Below, piece by piece: positions 1-6,688 of a DNA stretch of 35,552 nt. The translations under genes and the position numbers were made by a program. The stretch comes from G963674505 sp964575975 (GTDB lineage Bacteria; Desulfobacterota; Desulfobacteria; Desulfobacterales; SKZT01), in NCBI GenBank assembly GCA_964575975.1, contig CAZNTU010000032.1, positions 1 to 35,552 on the forward strand. Reading direction: 5' to 3'. The notes beneath the pieces are model-generated. The model ran no database searches. It was not told where the DNA came from and saw only the letters and a list, made by a program, of their open reading frames with translations. The first letter of the stretch is position 1; the number at the start of each line of letters is the position of its first letter.

Positions 1-794
1 TGATCGAACATGTTTCCGTTGAATCTTTCCTTGAGATTCTCGAAAAGGGCGTAGAGATAATCGAGTTGCTCTTCATCCGAAAGGTTTTCCAGCTTACTTG
101 CCAGAACGGCCGTTCCCGTCGATCTTTCCGTCGAGATATCGTCGTTGCCCTTGTCGGAAAGGGACACGATTTTTCGATCGAGAAGATAGCAGAGAAAAAG
201 AACGCGTCCGATAAAGGAATGGGCTTGCTTGATTTCCAGCTTTTCGTCGCCTTGGATCAATTTGTCGCGCAACGTTTTCAGATTGTTCAGAAGGTGCGAG
301 TCCAAGGATTGTTCCGGGTCGAATTTTTCCCGGCTGTCTTCGTAGTAGCGGCCCGTGGCCAAGGAATGGAAAAAACGCTCCAGCCGAAGGACATATTCGG
401 CTCGCTCGATGGTTTCCACCAAGGAGGCTTCCCCCGCTTCTTGTCCGGACCCGTTTTTTTCAGGGTTTGTCAATCCCGAATGAATATGGACGCGGGTCGG
501 ATCGGCCAGGACGAGAACATTGGCCACGCCTTGGTTCCAGAAAAGCCGCTGAAGCCTTGCCCTCTCGCGCGGTTCGAACGGACGCGCAGAGGTTTTCAGG
601 TACAAAACCGGGCGGCCGTCCTGAAAAAGGACGCCGTCCAATTCCAGTTCCTTCCACGCCCGCTCGACCACCGAATAATAGCCGAGAAAATCCGCATCCG
701 CCAATACGGATTCAACGGAAGCGAAAAACCTCATCCCGCGAGGCGTCGAAAAATGAGCCTCGACAAACTCGTTTTTTTCAGCCGCTTCTCCCAT
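1..794 (-). CDS. N-6 adenine DNA methylase / type IIG-like restriction-modification protein, N-terminal part (cut by window start)
   Basis: My own minus-strand translation from ATG 792-794 stays open to base 1, giving about 264 residues of the N-terminus. It contains the stretch RLFWNQGVANVLVLADP (about residues 83-99) followed by VHIHSGL, and ends near NLKERFNGNMF. This layout (a nuclease-like or target-recognition N-terminal region, then a helical linker ending in a FNGxxF motif ahead of the SAM-binding domain) matches large N-6 DNA methylases of type IIG/BREX-like systems as I remember them. The methylase motifs (GxG, NPPY) would lie outside the window and are not seen. It starts 2 nt after the lexA stop, so the two genes are almost certainly co-transcribed and perhaps translationally coupled. 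The family call is from memory of conserved blocks; the role as modification or restriction enzyme is inferred. Confidence 0.62.
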   Translation of the reverse strand, partial: MGEAAEKNEFVEAHFSTPRGMRFFASVESVLADADFLGYYSVVERAWKELELDGVLFQDGRPVLYLKTSARPFEPRERARLQRLFWNQGVANVLVLADPTRVHIHSGLTNPEKNGSGQEAGEASLVETIERAEYVLRLERFFHSLATGRYYEDSREKFDPEQSLDSHLLNNLKTLRDKLIQGDEKLEIKQAHSFIGRVLFLCYLLDRKIVSLSDKGNDDISTERSTGTAVLASKLENLSDEEQLDYLYALFENLKERFNGNMFD

Positions 795-796
795 GG

Positions 797-1438
797 CTAT
801 GGCATCCTTCTGAAGAGCGCCTTTACAACTCCCTGTATTGTCATCTCGTCCAAAGGGACAAGATCGGGAAACTCCGGGTTTTCGGCCTTTAGGAAACAAG
901 AGCCGTCTTTGATCGAAAAAGTTTTCAAAACGTTCTCTCCGTCGATCAGGGCCACTACCACGTCTCCTTGGACGGGGCGGGCGTCCGCGTCGGCGACCAC
1001 CCAGTCTCCGTCGCGAATTTCACGTCCCCGCATGGATTCGCCCTTCACTTTCAACGCGAAGAGACGGCTGCCGCGGGAAATGCCGAACATTGCGCGATCA
1101 ACGGCGATGGTTTCCAAGCAATTCTCCGTTTCCTCTTGCGGCAATCCGGCGCTGATGTTTCCCAAAACCGGCACGGGTTCGACCGAGCCGACGAGATTGT
1201 CGTCGGGGCATTCAAAGAATTTGATCAGTTCGATTCCTCTCGAACGCCATTTGCGACGCTTTACGAATCCCTTTCTTTCCAGCGCTCGGACATGGTCCAT
1301 AGCCGCTTTGGGTCCCTTGAACCCGAAATGCCGGGCGATTTCCCTGTAAGTGGGAGGGATTCCGTTGTTTCTTTGGAATTCGGCGATGAAAGCCAGAATT
1401 TCCGTTTGTCTCGATGTAAGACCGTTTGTACTCAACAT
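797..1438 (-). CDS. lexA: LexA-family repressor (SOS-type S24 autopeptidase)
   Basis: A 213-residue protein with the full LexA architecture. Residues 5-60 are the winged helix-turn-helix (LTSRQTEILAFI, then IPPTYREIARHFGF). The autocleavage site is Ala97-Gly98 (NISAGLP), the catalytic serine is Ser135 (VKGESM) and the general-base lysine is Lys172 (VLKTF). It should bind its operator as a dimer and cleave itself on RecA filaments. Two starts are possible: ATG 1436-1438 gives the normal LexA N-terminus (MLSTNGLTSRQ), while ATG 1454-1456 adds six residues; neither has a clear Shine-Dalgarno sequence. Unlike a housekeeping lexA next to recA or dinB, this copy sits 2 nt ahead of a DNA methylase gene, so it could be a dedicated regulator of that system. 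The family call is firm; whether it is the only lexA is unknown. Confidence 0.93.
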   Translation of the reverse strand: MLSTNGLTSRQTEILAFIAEFQRNNGIPPTYREIARHFGFKGPKAAMDHVRALERKGFVKRRKWRSRGIELIKFFECPDDNLVGSVEPVPVLGNISAGLPQEETENCLETIAVDRAMFGISRGSRLFALKVKGESMRGREIRDGDWVVADADARPVQGDVVVALIDGENVLKTFSIKDGSCFLKAENPEFPDLVPLDEMTIQGVVKALFRRMP

Positions 1439-1661
1439 ATGTATAGCGTATCTCATAAAGGGAGGGGATTTGTCAACGGATTGCTCTCGGGGCGGGATGT
1501 CTCGCCGTTGTTTTTAAGCCATGCGAGTCTTTCCTATACAAGAACTCGGTACTTGGTTTCAGAATCTTGAAAAATTCCGCGATTGTAACCATATTTTTGC
1601 GATAAAGGCACATTGTAACTGTTTTTGCAGAGCCGTAACAATTTTTCGAGGTGCGACGACA
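1439..1661. promoter_or_regulatory. Divergent lexA / fic-relic intergenic region with three phased GTAAC repeats
   Basis: The region between the two divergent genes holds ATTGTAAC at 1582-1589 and 1612-1619, each followed within a few bases by TTTTTGC (1594-1600 and 1622-1628), and a third GTAAC at 1635-1639 followed by a T-run. The GTAAC starts lie at 1585, 1615 and 1635, so they are 30 and 20 bp apart, on the same face of the helix. This resembles an operator array. A minus-strand TTGACA (complement of 1471-1476) could be the lexA -35 box, but no good -10 box follows at the right distance. Which protein binds here is not known. Confidence 0.35.
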
Positions 1662-2033
1662 TTGAAAACGACACAGAACCGGTTGGCGGGATATGCGTTT
1701 CTGATTGAGCAGTACGGCTTGAGCGCTTTGCCGAACTGGCATATATCCTCCGTCAGCCCGACCGGTACGTTGCGTTCGACCGTTCGGTATGGGCGGGTGG
1801 AATCCGTCTATCTCCAGTCCTATTTGCCTGGAAGCGGGACGGGAGACCATCTGGAGTTCGCCCTCAAAATCGTCGATATGCCCGATCGCCTCATCGATCT
1901 CTTTATTCAGTTCTGCCTGCAAAACAATGGTCGTCTTTCGGCGAGAAAGAGAGAATCTCATTTCGGGCTCCTGACCGACGACGAGTTGGCTGGAATGGAA
2001 AATGCCGTCAGGAAGGGGTTCTCGAGGGACTGA
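1662..2033 (+). pseudogene. Fic-family protein relic: N-terminal and C-terminal ends joined, catalytic core missing
   Basis: TTG 1662-1664 is preceded by GAGGT (1648-1652) at a 9-nt spacing and opens a 123-residue frame. The first half (RLAGYAFLIEQYGLSALP, then GDHLEFALK) resembles the N-terminal region of Fic-family AMPylases. The second half (MPDRLIDLFIQFCLQNNGRL, then LTDDELAGMENAVRKGF) resembles the C-terminal end of the same proteins. The Fic catalytic motif HPFx(D/E)GNGR is absent, and the length is roughly a third of such proteins. I read this as an in-frame internal deletion that removed the catalytic domain, leaving an open but inactive frame. It could alternatively be a genuine small protein that reuses the flanks, since the frame is intact. 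The family assignment is from memory of the flanking blocks. Confidence 0.55.
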
Positions 2034-2105
2034 GCATCGTACCTCGTTCAATGCGGCGGACAGTATAGAGCTTGATTGAAATGGTAAATATGAAAGGAAT
2101 TCGAT

Positions 2106-2360
2106 TTGGAAGAATCGACGTTCAAAAAGTTCGAGGAGATATTGGAACCGCTGGGCGACCGATCCGCCCAGTTTTTCCTTGCCGCAAGCTTATACCATGC
2201 CCGTAAGGTGAGTTTCCGTCGCGCTGCGGAATTGGCGGACTTGTCCTTCGAGGATTTCAAGGCTAGATTGAAGGAACATTTCGGAGCCGGCTATTTCTTG
2301 TTGGAACACGTGGTCCAAGCCGATATCGAGTCAGCGGACAGGATTTCTTCCGAATTATGA
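2106..2360 (+). CDS. UPF0175-type small HTH protein (probable antitoxin)
   Basis: An 84-residue protein starting at TTG 2106-2108, with AAGGAA about 7 nt upstream. The central block (LYHARKVSFRRAAELADLSF, about residues 30-49, then EDFKARLKEHFG) is the helix-turn-helix-like signature of UPF0175 proteins, which are typically encoded just upstream of DUF3368 PIN-domain toxins. Its TGA stop overlaps the ATG of exactly such a gene (ATGA, 2357-2360), so the pair forms a classical antitoxin-toxin operon. The antitoxin frame is intact while the partner is broken, so it is now an orphan, possibly kept as a DNA-binding autorepressor. The antitoxin role is inferred from the family and neighbour. Confidence 0.75.
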   Translation: MEESTFKKFEEILEPLGDRSAQFFLAASLYHARKVSFRRAAELADLSFEDFKARLKEHFGAGYFLLEHVVQADIESADRISSEL

Positions 2361-2599
2361 AAACAAAGAAAATAGTTTCCAATACGAGCCCGTTGATTTT
2401 TCTCCAGAAAATCAATTCTCTCGAACTGTTGGAGAAATCCTTTGGCAAAGTTTATATCCCCACATGCGTTAAATAAGTCGCATGCAATTTGAATCTATTG
2501 GCAAAAGGCGAAGTTGAAAAGATTGTCCTTGAATTGGTCGGCAAGCATGGGTTGTTTCTTTCCTCTAATGTTTTAGCGCGGTTTTTAATAGCTTGTTAA
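2357..2599 (+). pseudogene. DUF3368 PIN-domain toxin remnant (both ends present, centre lost)
   Basis: ATG 2357-2359 starts a 39-residue frame, beginning MKTKKIVSNTSPLIFLQKI and ending in GKVYIPTCVK before TAA. This is the N-terminal beta-strand and first acidic-site region of DUF3368/PIN ribonucleases (SNTSPLI). A few bases further on, a second frame reads NLLAKGEVEKIVLELVGKHG and ends in LARFLIAC before the TAA at 2597-2599, which matches the C-terminal helices of the same family. A normal member is about 150-170 residues, so the middle with the remaining PIN acidic residues is gone. The gene cannot make an active RNase. It overlaps the upstream antitoxin gene by 4 nt, which supports its origin as the toxin partner. 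Confidence 0.72.
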
Positions 2600-2615
2600 G
2601 GGCGTTTAGAATCCA

Positions 2616-2645
2616 TCGGGACGCATTTGTCGTCAAATCGCCCGA
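2616..2645. terminator. Hairpin between the ccoI end and the PIN remnant
   Basis: TCGGG(2616-2620)...ATTTG-tcgt-CAAAT...CCCGA(2641-2645) forms an interrupted symmetric stem in the convergent gap, 10 nt beyond the ccoI stop. No T-run follows on either strand, so it is at best a Rho-type or bidirectional stop for the long respiratory operon. Confidence 0.35.
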
Positions 2646-2654
2646 GACTGAATT

Positions 2655-5201
2655 TCAAGACTCGTGCGGCGGGGAAGGACGCTTGGTGGTTTTGAAAAGC
2701 AGGGCGGTGTTCCCGGTTACGCTGATGCTGCTCGTCAGCATGGCGCACACGGCGACGAGGGGCGATAGCAGGCCGGCCATGGCGACGGGAATGCTGATGG
2801 CGTTGTAGACAAAGGAGAATGCCAGGTTTTGGTGGATTTTTTCGGTTACTTTTTTCGCCAGATCCAGAAATTCGATGGTTTGCATGGGTTCGCCGCGCAT
2901 TAGCGTGACGTGGGCGGCCTCCTTTCCGAGGCGGCTTCCGGAATGGAACGCGATGGCGACGTGGGCGCGGGTCAGGGCGGGGGCGTCGTTTACGCCGTCG
3001 CCGGCCATGGCGACGATGCGGCCTTCCCGTTTCAGCTTTTCTATGAATTCGGCTTTGTCTTCGGGGAGCATTTCTCCTTGGGATTCGGGGATGTCCATTT
3101 CCTTGGCGGCGAAATCGGTGGCGGCCTTGCCGTCGCCGGAGATCAAGAAGGTTTTGCATCCCCTCTCGCGGAGTTGCCGGATCGTTTCGGCGGCGTCCTT
3201 TTTGACGCGGTCTCCGAACAGGAAGCGGGCGACGGTTTTGTTTCCGTGAGCCATGTAAACGGCCGAGAGTCGAGGGTCAGGGGGTTCTTCGCTCGAAAAA
3301 TTCGGCGCGACATCGAGTCTACCGATTTCGCGGGACAGGAATTGGGCGGAACCGATCATGATCGGTTTGTTTTCATAGATGCCCGAGACTCCGCTTTCAT
3401 GCAGCCGAATTTGCCGGATGTCTGCAGGGCGAATCTTTTCCTGTTCAGTGCGTTGCCTGATTTTCAGGGCTACATGGTGGTCCGAATCCTTTTCCAGTCC
3501 GGCGGCGACGGACAGGATTTCTTCGCGGGTCCAGGCGCTATCGAATTGGATTTCCATTAGTTTCCAGTCTCCCTCGGTCATGGAGCCGGTCTTGTCGAAA
3601 ACGAACGCGTCGGCTTTCGGGGCGGTTTCGAACGCGGAGAAGTCCCGGACGAGGATGCCGTTTTTGGCGGCGAGGGAAATCCCGGCGGTCCGGGCCAGGG
3701 GGATCGCGATTCCGAGGGCGCACGGGCAGGAGATCACCATCACCGTGACCGCCCGCACCAGCGCCTGATCGACGGAAAGCCCGAGGAGCCATCCGGCGAC
3801 GCCCGTGCCGAACGCCAACGAAAAAATCGCAGGGGCGAACCATTTGAGTGCTATGTCGGTCTTGCCCTCCAAAGGCGTCTTTCTCCCCAGCGCCTTCTCC
3901 ATGATTTCGATCATCCTGCCCAGCGTGGAATCCTCGCCCACGCTTTCCGCCTTCACGGCGATCGTTCCCGAGACGAGTCGGGCGCCGCTTTTGATATTGT
4001 CTCCCGGCTTTTTTGCCACGGGCAGGGGCTCCCCTGTAAGGGTGGATTCGTCCATGGCCCCGCGCCCTCGAACGATCATGCCGTCGGCGGGGGAAATCTC
4101 GTTCTCCTCCAGGATGAACCATGAGCCTTTCCGAAGATGCTCGGCGGAGACGTACCTTCCGTTCGGAGCCTCGGGGGTCGCGATTCGCGCCTTTGTGGGA
4201 ATAATGGAAAAGAAGCTTTCCAGATCGCGGGTGACGCGTTCCTTGGCCCGACTCTCCATGATTTTCCCCAAAAGCACCAGCGTGGTCAGCATGGAGGCCG
4301 TGTCGAAATAGAGATGGATGCTTCCGGCGAAGAAGTTGTACAGGCTGAAAAAGTATGCGCACAGGGAGCCTGCGCTGACGAGCGTCTCCATGCCGAACCC
4401 CAAGGAGCGCCATGCGGCCCATCCTTTCACATGAATCCTTTTCCCTCCGTATGCCACCACGACGGTGGCCATGGCGAGGATCGGCCAGGAGATGAATCGG
4501 ATGTCCTCCGCCGACAGATCGGTGAAGAAGCCGGAATACAGCGCAAAGGAGAGCATCATGACGTTCATGGTCAGGAACGCGGAAACGCCGAAACGGACGA
4601 ACTCCCTTTTTTTTTCGGACGATTCGATCTCGTCCCCGGGGGTCGCGGGGGTGTACCCCAGTTTTTCGATGGCTTTCGAGATGTCGGGCGGGGAGGTCCT
4701 TACGGGGTCGTAGTTAACCGTTACCCGGTCCGTGGAGAAGTTGCATACCGCCTTGACCACGCCCGGCTGTTTCAGAAGCGAATTTTCGATCACCCAGGCG
4801 CACGCGGGACACCACATGCCCTCGACGGAGAGGCGGAGTTTCAGGGTATGCTCGTCGGAGAGCCCGCTATCGCTCTTGATGTCGTTTTCGGTTTTCGGGG
4901 CGGCTTTTTGTTCGCGTCGTTCCAGATCGGCTTCGGACCGGGGGATGATCCCCAGTCCCTGGCACTGCCTGAAAATTTCGGTTTCCTTGAAGGAGGCGGG
5001 ATCGGAGACGTCGGATATGTCGGCCAGCATGCGGAAAACCTGACGGCATCCGATGCAGCAGAATCGGAAGGTTTTGTCCCGCAGGGAAAGGTCGCGGGCG
5101 CCGAAGCGCAGGGTCAGGCCGCAAAGGTCGCAGGCCCCCGGTTCTTCGTCGATCGTTGCGGGTCGAGGCGCGTCAAGGCCGGACGCCGAGGGATTTGACA
5201 T
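2655..5201 (-). CDS. ccoI: CcoI/FixI-type copper-transporting P1B ATPase
   Basis: An 848-residue heavy-metal P-type ATPase that should move Cu(I) across the inner membrane for cbb3 oxidase assembly. Order of parts: an N-terminal Cys cluster (CDLCG at 24-28, then CCIGC at 48-52), an HMA domain with MWCPACAW (Cys131 and Cys134), membrane helices, the actuator TGEP, the CPC motif in ISCPCALG, the phosphorylation motif and the hinge GDGVNDAPAL. The doubled N-terminal Cys region and the WCPACAW form are typical of CcoI/FixI rather than CopA. The phosphorylation motif reads DKTGS in place of the near-universal DKTGT; the DNA (GAC AAG ACC GGC TCC) confirms it. The start overlaps the upstream cytochrome gene by 29 nt, making it the last gene of the ACIII-cbb3 operon. 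Cu export for another cuproprotein is the alternative. Confidence 0.92.
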   Translation of the reverse strand: MSNPSASGLDAPRPATIDEEPGACDLCGLTLRFGARDLSLRDKTFRFCCIGCRQVFRMLADISDVSDPASFKETEIFRQCQGLGIIPRSEADLERREQKAAPKTENDIKSDSGLSDEHTLKLRLSVEGMWCPACAWVIENSLLKQPGVVKAVCNFSTDRVTVNYDPVRTSPPDISKAIEKLGYTPATPGDEIESSEKKREFVRFGVSAFLTMNVMMLSFALYSGFFTDLSAEDIRFISWPILAMATVVVAYGGKRIHVKGWAAWRSLGFGMETLVSAGSLCAYFFSLYNFFAGSIHLYFDTASMLTTLVLLGKIMESRAKERVTRDLESFFSIIPTKARIATPEAPNGRYVSAEHLRKGSWFILEENEISPADGMIVRGRGAMDESTLTGEPLPVAKKPGDNIKSGARLVSGTIAVKAESVGEDSTLGRMIEIMEKALGRKTPLEGKTDIALKWFAPAIFSLAFGTGVAGWLLGLSVDQALVRAVTVMVISCPCALGIAIPLARTAGISLAAKNGILVRDFSAFETAPKADAFVFDKTGSMTEGDWKLMEIQFDSAWTREEILSVAAGLEKDSDHHVALKIRQRTEQEKIRPADIRQIRLHESGVSGIYENKPIMIGSAQFLSREIGRLDVAPNFSSEEPPDPRLSAVYMAHGNKTVARFLFGDRVKKDAAETIRQLRERGCKTFLISGDGKAATDFAAKEMDIPESQGEMLPEDKAEFIEKLKREGRIVAMAGDGVNDAPALTRAHVAIAFHSGSRLGKEAAHVTLMRGEPMQTIEFLDLAKKVTEKIHQNLAFSFVYNAISIPVAMAGLLSPLVAVCAMLTSSISVTGNTALLFKTTKRPSPPHES

Positions 5202-5691
5202 ACGCGACGATTTCCCACCTTCCCGTCGGGCTGATGGTCGTGGCGAGGGGTGGCTGGCGCTTGCCCTCGATTCCGTAGCTGAGTTCCTTGAACAATTCTC
5301 CCTCGGGTTCCGTCTGCACGTGCTCGCTTCTCAAATCCTGCGGACGCGGCGCGAAACTTTGACCGACCGTGCCGTAGCCGTCGTAGTTCGGGCCGTGGCA
5401 GGCGGCGCAGAACTTGTCGTACCCGATCCTTCCCCGGGCGATCACCTCGGAATCCCTCAAATCCACAGGCGAAACAAGCTGCTCGGCAGGGATGCTCCGA
5501 AAGATCGCTTCGCTGTCGGAAAAGGGGACGATCCCGGCTTCCATGATCGGCAACGGTTTTTCGTGGGGAAAGACGCCGGTCGTCTCCCACATGCGGCCGA
5601 ACGGGAAATTGTTGTCGTACCAGATTAAACCCCCGTAAACGATCAAGAGCACCGTGCCGACGAAGAAGAATATCGCCGCTACAGTTTTCAT
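5173..5691 (-). CDS. Membrane-anchored monohaem cytochrome c, ActE-like
   Basis: A 172-residue protein with one N-terminal membrane segment (about 5-25) and a single haem site, CAACH at 95-99 (YDKFCAACHG). The surrounding layout (PFSDSEAIFRSIPAEQ, RGRIGYDKFC, then a C-terminal RWEIVAYVKSL) is that of ActE, the monohaem cytochrome of alternative complex III, which is otherwise missing from the act genes here. Oddly, no methionine occurs after the haem site, so the usual distal Met ligand (MPxY in ActE) is absent; the sequence there reads KRQPPLATT. His104-region candidates are few, His in SEHVQTEP being one. It lies between three small membrane proteins and ccoI. A dedicated cytochrome of the oxidase rather than of complex III is possible. 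Confidence 0.75.
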   Translation of the reverse strand: MKTVAAIFFFVGTVLLIVYGGLIWYDNNFPFGRMWETTGVFPHEKPLPIMEAGIVPFSDSEAIFRSIPAEQLVSPVDLRDSEVIARGRIGYDKFCAACHGPNYDGYGTVGQSFAPRPQDLRSEHVQTEPEGELFKELSYGIEGKRQPPLATTISPTGRWEIVAYVKSLGVRP

Positions 5692-5919
5692 CTATTCCCC
5701 CTTTTCTCCCCTGACGTGCTGCGGATACGGAAGGGGTTTGTAAATGGCGTAGGGAGACTCGCCGGGAACGTACTTCACGTTGCGGTAGTCCCACGAGGGC
5801 AATCCTGTGTTTCCCACGACGAAAAAGGTGAAATACCCCTTGGCCAGGATAAACGCGGAAAGAATAAAAATCCAAAGCCAAGTCGCCTTTGCAGAGTGTT
5901 CTTTTTCCAAATGTTCCAT
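5692..5919 (-). CDS. Small single-span membrane protein of the ACIII-cbb3 operon
   Basis: A 75-residue protein starting at ATG 5917-5919 (MEHLEKEHSAK), preceded by an AAGAAGAGA Shine-Dalgarno-like stretch; an upstream in-frame ATG at 6009 would run through the neighbouring gene and is rejected. It has one hydrophobic segment (about residues 12-33, WLWIFILSAFILAKGYFTFF) and a Pro/Tyr-rich soluble tail ending in PYPQHVRGEKGE. I do not recognise the family. Its stop codon directly abuts the start of the ActE-like cytochrome gene, so it is probably an accessory or structural subunit of the oxidase or of the supercomplex. It is also compatible with an assembly factor. Confidence 0.7.
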   Translation of the reverse strand: MEHLEKEHSAKATWLWIFILSAFILAKGYFTFFVVGNTGLPSWDYRNVKYVPGESPYAIYKPLPYPQHVRGEKGE

Positions 5920-5941
5920 TTTATCTCTTCTTTGCGTCTTT

Positions 5942-6217
5942 TTATATTTTCGTCCCGGACAGTCCGTAGCCCAAAACATAGAAGAAAGCCCATACGAAAA
6001 CCCCGACAATAATCAGAATTGCCGCCAACGGAAAGGGGGCAACCCTGTCCGTGTAGTCTCCCGGGAACGTGGCGTGGATTTCCTTCTTTCTGGCCTCCGA
6101 ATCCTTTCCCTTGATGTGGACGTATCCAAGGGCGAGCCAGAGAAGAACCATGAACACCACGGTCGGGAAAAAGTACAAGACCACATGCTGCAGATTGAGA
6201 GTATCGAAAAATCTCAT
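5942..6217 (-). CDS. Small two-span membrane protein, possibly a haem-free CcoP N-terminal or CcoQ-like subunit
   Basis: A 91-residue protein with two hydrophobic segments (about 12-33 and 62-85) separated by a charged loop. The second half (DYTDRVAPFPLAAILIIVGV, then FFYVLGYGLSG) has the feel of the N-terminal membrane anchor of CcoP, where a Pro-rich entry precedes the helix, but no CXXCH follows. It lies 22 nt ahead of the next small membrane gene. As CcoP itself is not present as a separate gene here, this could be a structural anchor subunit. The similarity is weak and seen by eye only. Confidence 0.68.
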   Translation of the reverse strand: MRFFDTLNLQHVVLYFFPTVVFMVLLWLALGYVHIKGKDSEARKKEIHATFPGDYTDRVAPFPLAAILIIVGVFVWAFFYVLGYGLSGTKI

Positions 6218-6235
6218 AGTTTATTCCCCCTGTCT

Positions 6236-6496
6236 TTACGGCGCCGAAACCACGGCGAAGATCAAAACCGCCGCGCTGGCGGCCAACCCGGCTGTCGCCA
6301 GGAATATCAGGCCGTAAGCTTCTAAGCGGTTGAATTTCGTGACAACGGCTTCGCCGTTTCCCTTTTCGTCCTCCAGAGGCAGAAACCTCGCCCGGTCCTG
6401 CTCCTTGAACTGCCCTCTCTTCAAGGCCCAGAAGAAAACCACCAGGGTGATGACGAACCCTGCGCCGATATACGTTATGAAATATGGAAAATACAT
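6236..6496 (-). CDS. CcoS-like cbb3 oxidase assembly membrane protein
   Basis: An 86-residue protein with two hydrophobic segments (about 5-24 and 58-83). The first is followed by FFWALKRGQFKEQDRARFLP, which strongly recalls the CcoS signature (FxWAlxsGQFdDxe...), the small protein needed for cofactor insertion into cbb3 oxidase. Typical CcoS proteins are about 50-70 residues with one helix, so the C-terminal helix here is an addition. It is the first small gene after ccoOP and is separated from it by a 192-bp repeat-rich gap. CcoQ is the main alternative. Confidence 0.65.
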   Translation of the reverse strand: MYFPYFITYIGAGFVITLVVFFWALKRGQFKEQDRARFLPLEDEKGNGEAVVTKFNRLEAYGLIFLATAGLAASAAVLIFAVVSAP

Positions 6497-6533
6497 GGCA
6501 TATAGATCCTAAATTTAAAAATTTCCACTTGGG

Positions 6534-6682
6534 CGGTTAGGTTTTAGCGGTTAGCTGTTAGGAGGAGAAACAGTGATTACCCCGGCAAAAAATAAACTCG
6601 AGATGATTAAGCGCTTTTATTTGCGTTTTCATGCCAAGCATCACCGCTAACACCTAACACCTAATACCTAAAACCTAACCGC
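6534..6682. repeat. Small inverted-repeat element built from TTAG/CTAA heptamers (MITE-like)
   Basis: In the gap between ccoOP and the CcoS-like gene, a left arm (from about 6534, GCGGTTAG... TTTTAGCGGTTAG...) is matched as an inverted complement by a right arm at 6654-6682 (CTAATACCTAAAACCTAACC...). About 25 of 29 positions pair. The right arm is itself made of five 7-bp units (CTAACAC, CTAACAC, CTAATAC, CTAAAAC, CTAACCG, 6647-6681). The left-arm start may be off by one. The core carries no gene. It looks like a mobile, non-coding hairpin repeat inserted in the operon. Confidence 0.6.
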
Positions 6683-6688
6683 ACCTCT

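Noticed and set aside
66..1349. Long plus-strand frame of 427 codons
   Set aside because: It is antisense to lexA and the methylase, rich in Arg/Phe/Ser without domain character, and has no ribosome-binding site.
6647..6682. CRISPR-like or telomere-like repeat
   Set aside because: Units are only 7 bp without spacers; they form the arm of one inverted repeat.
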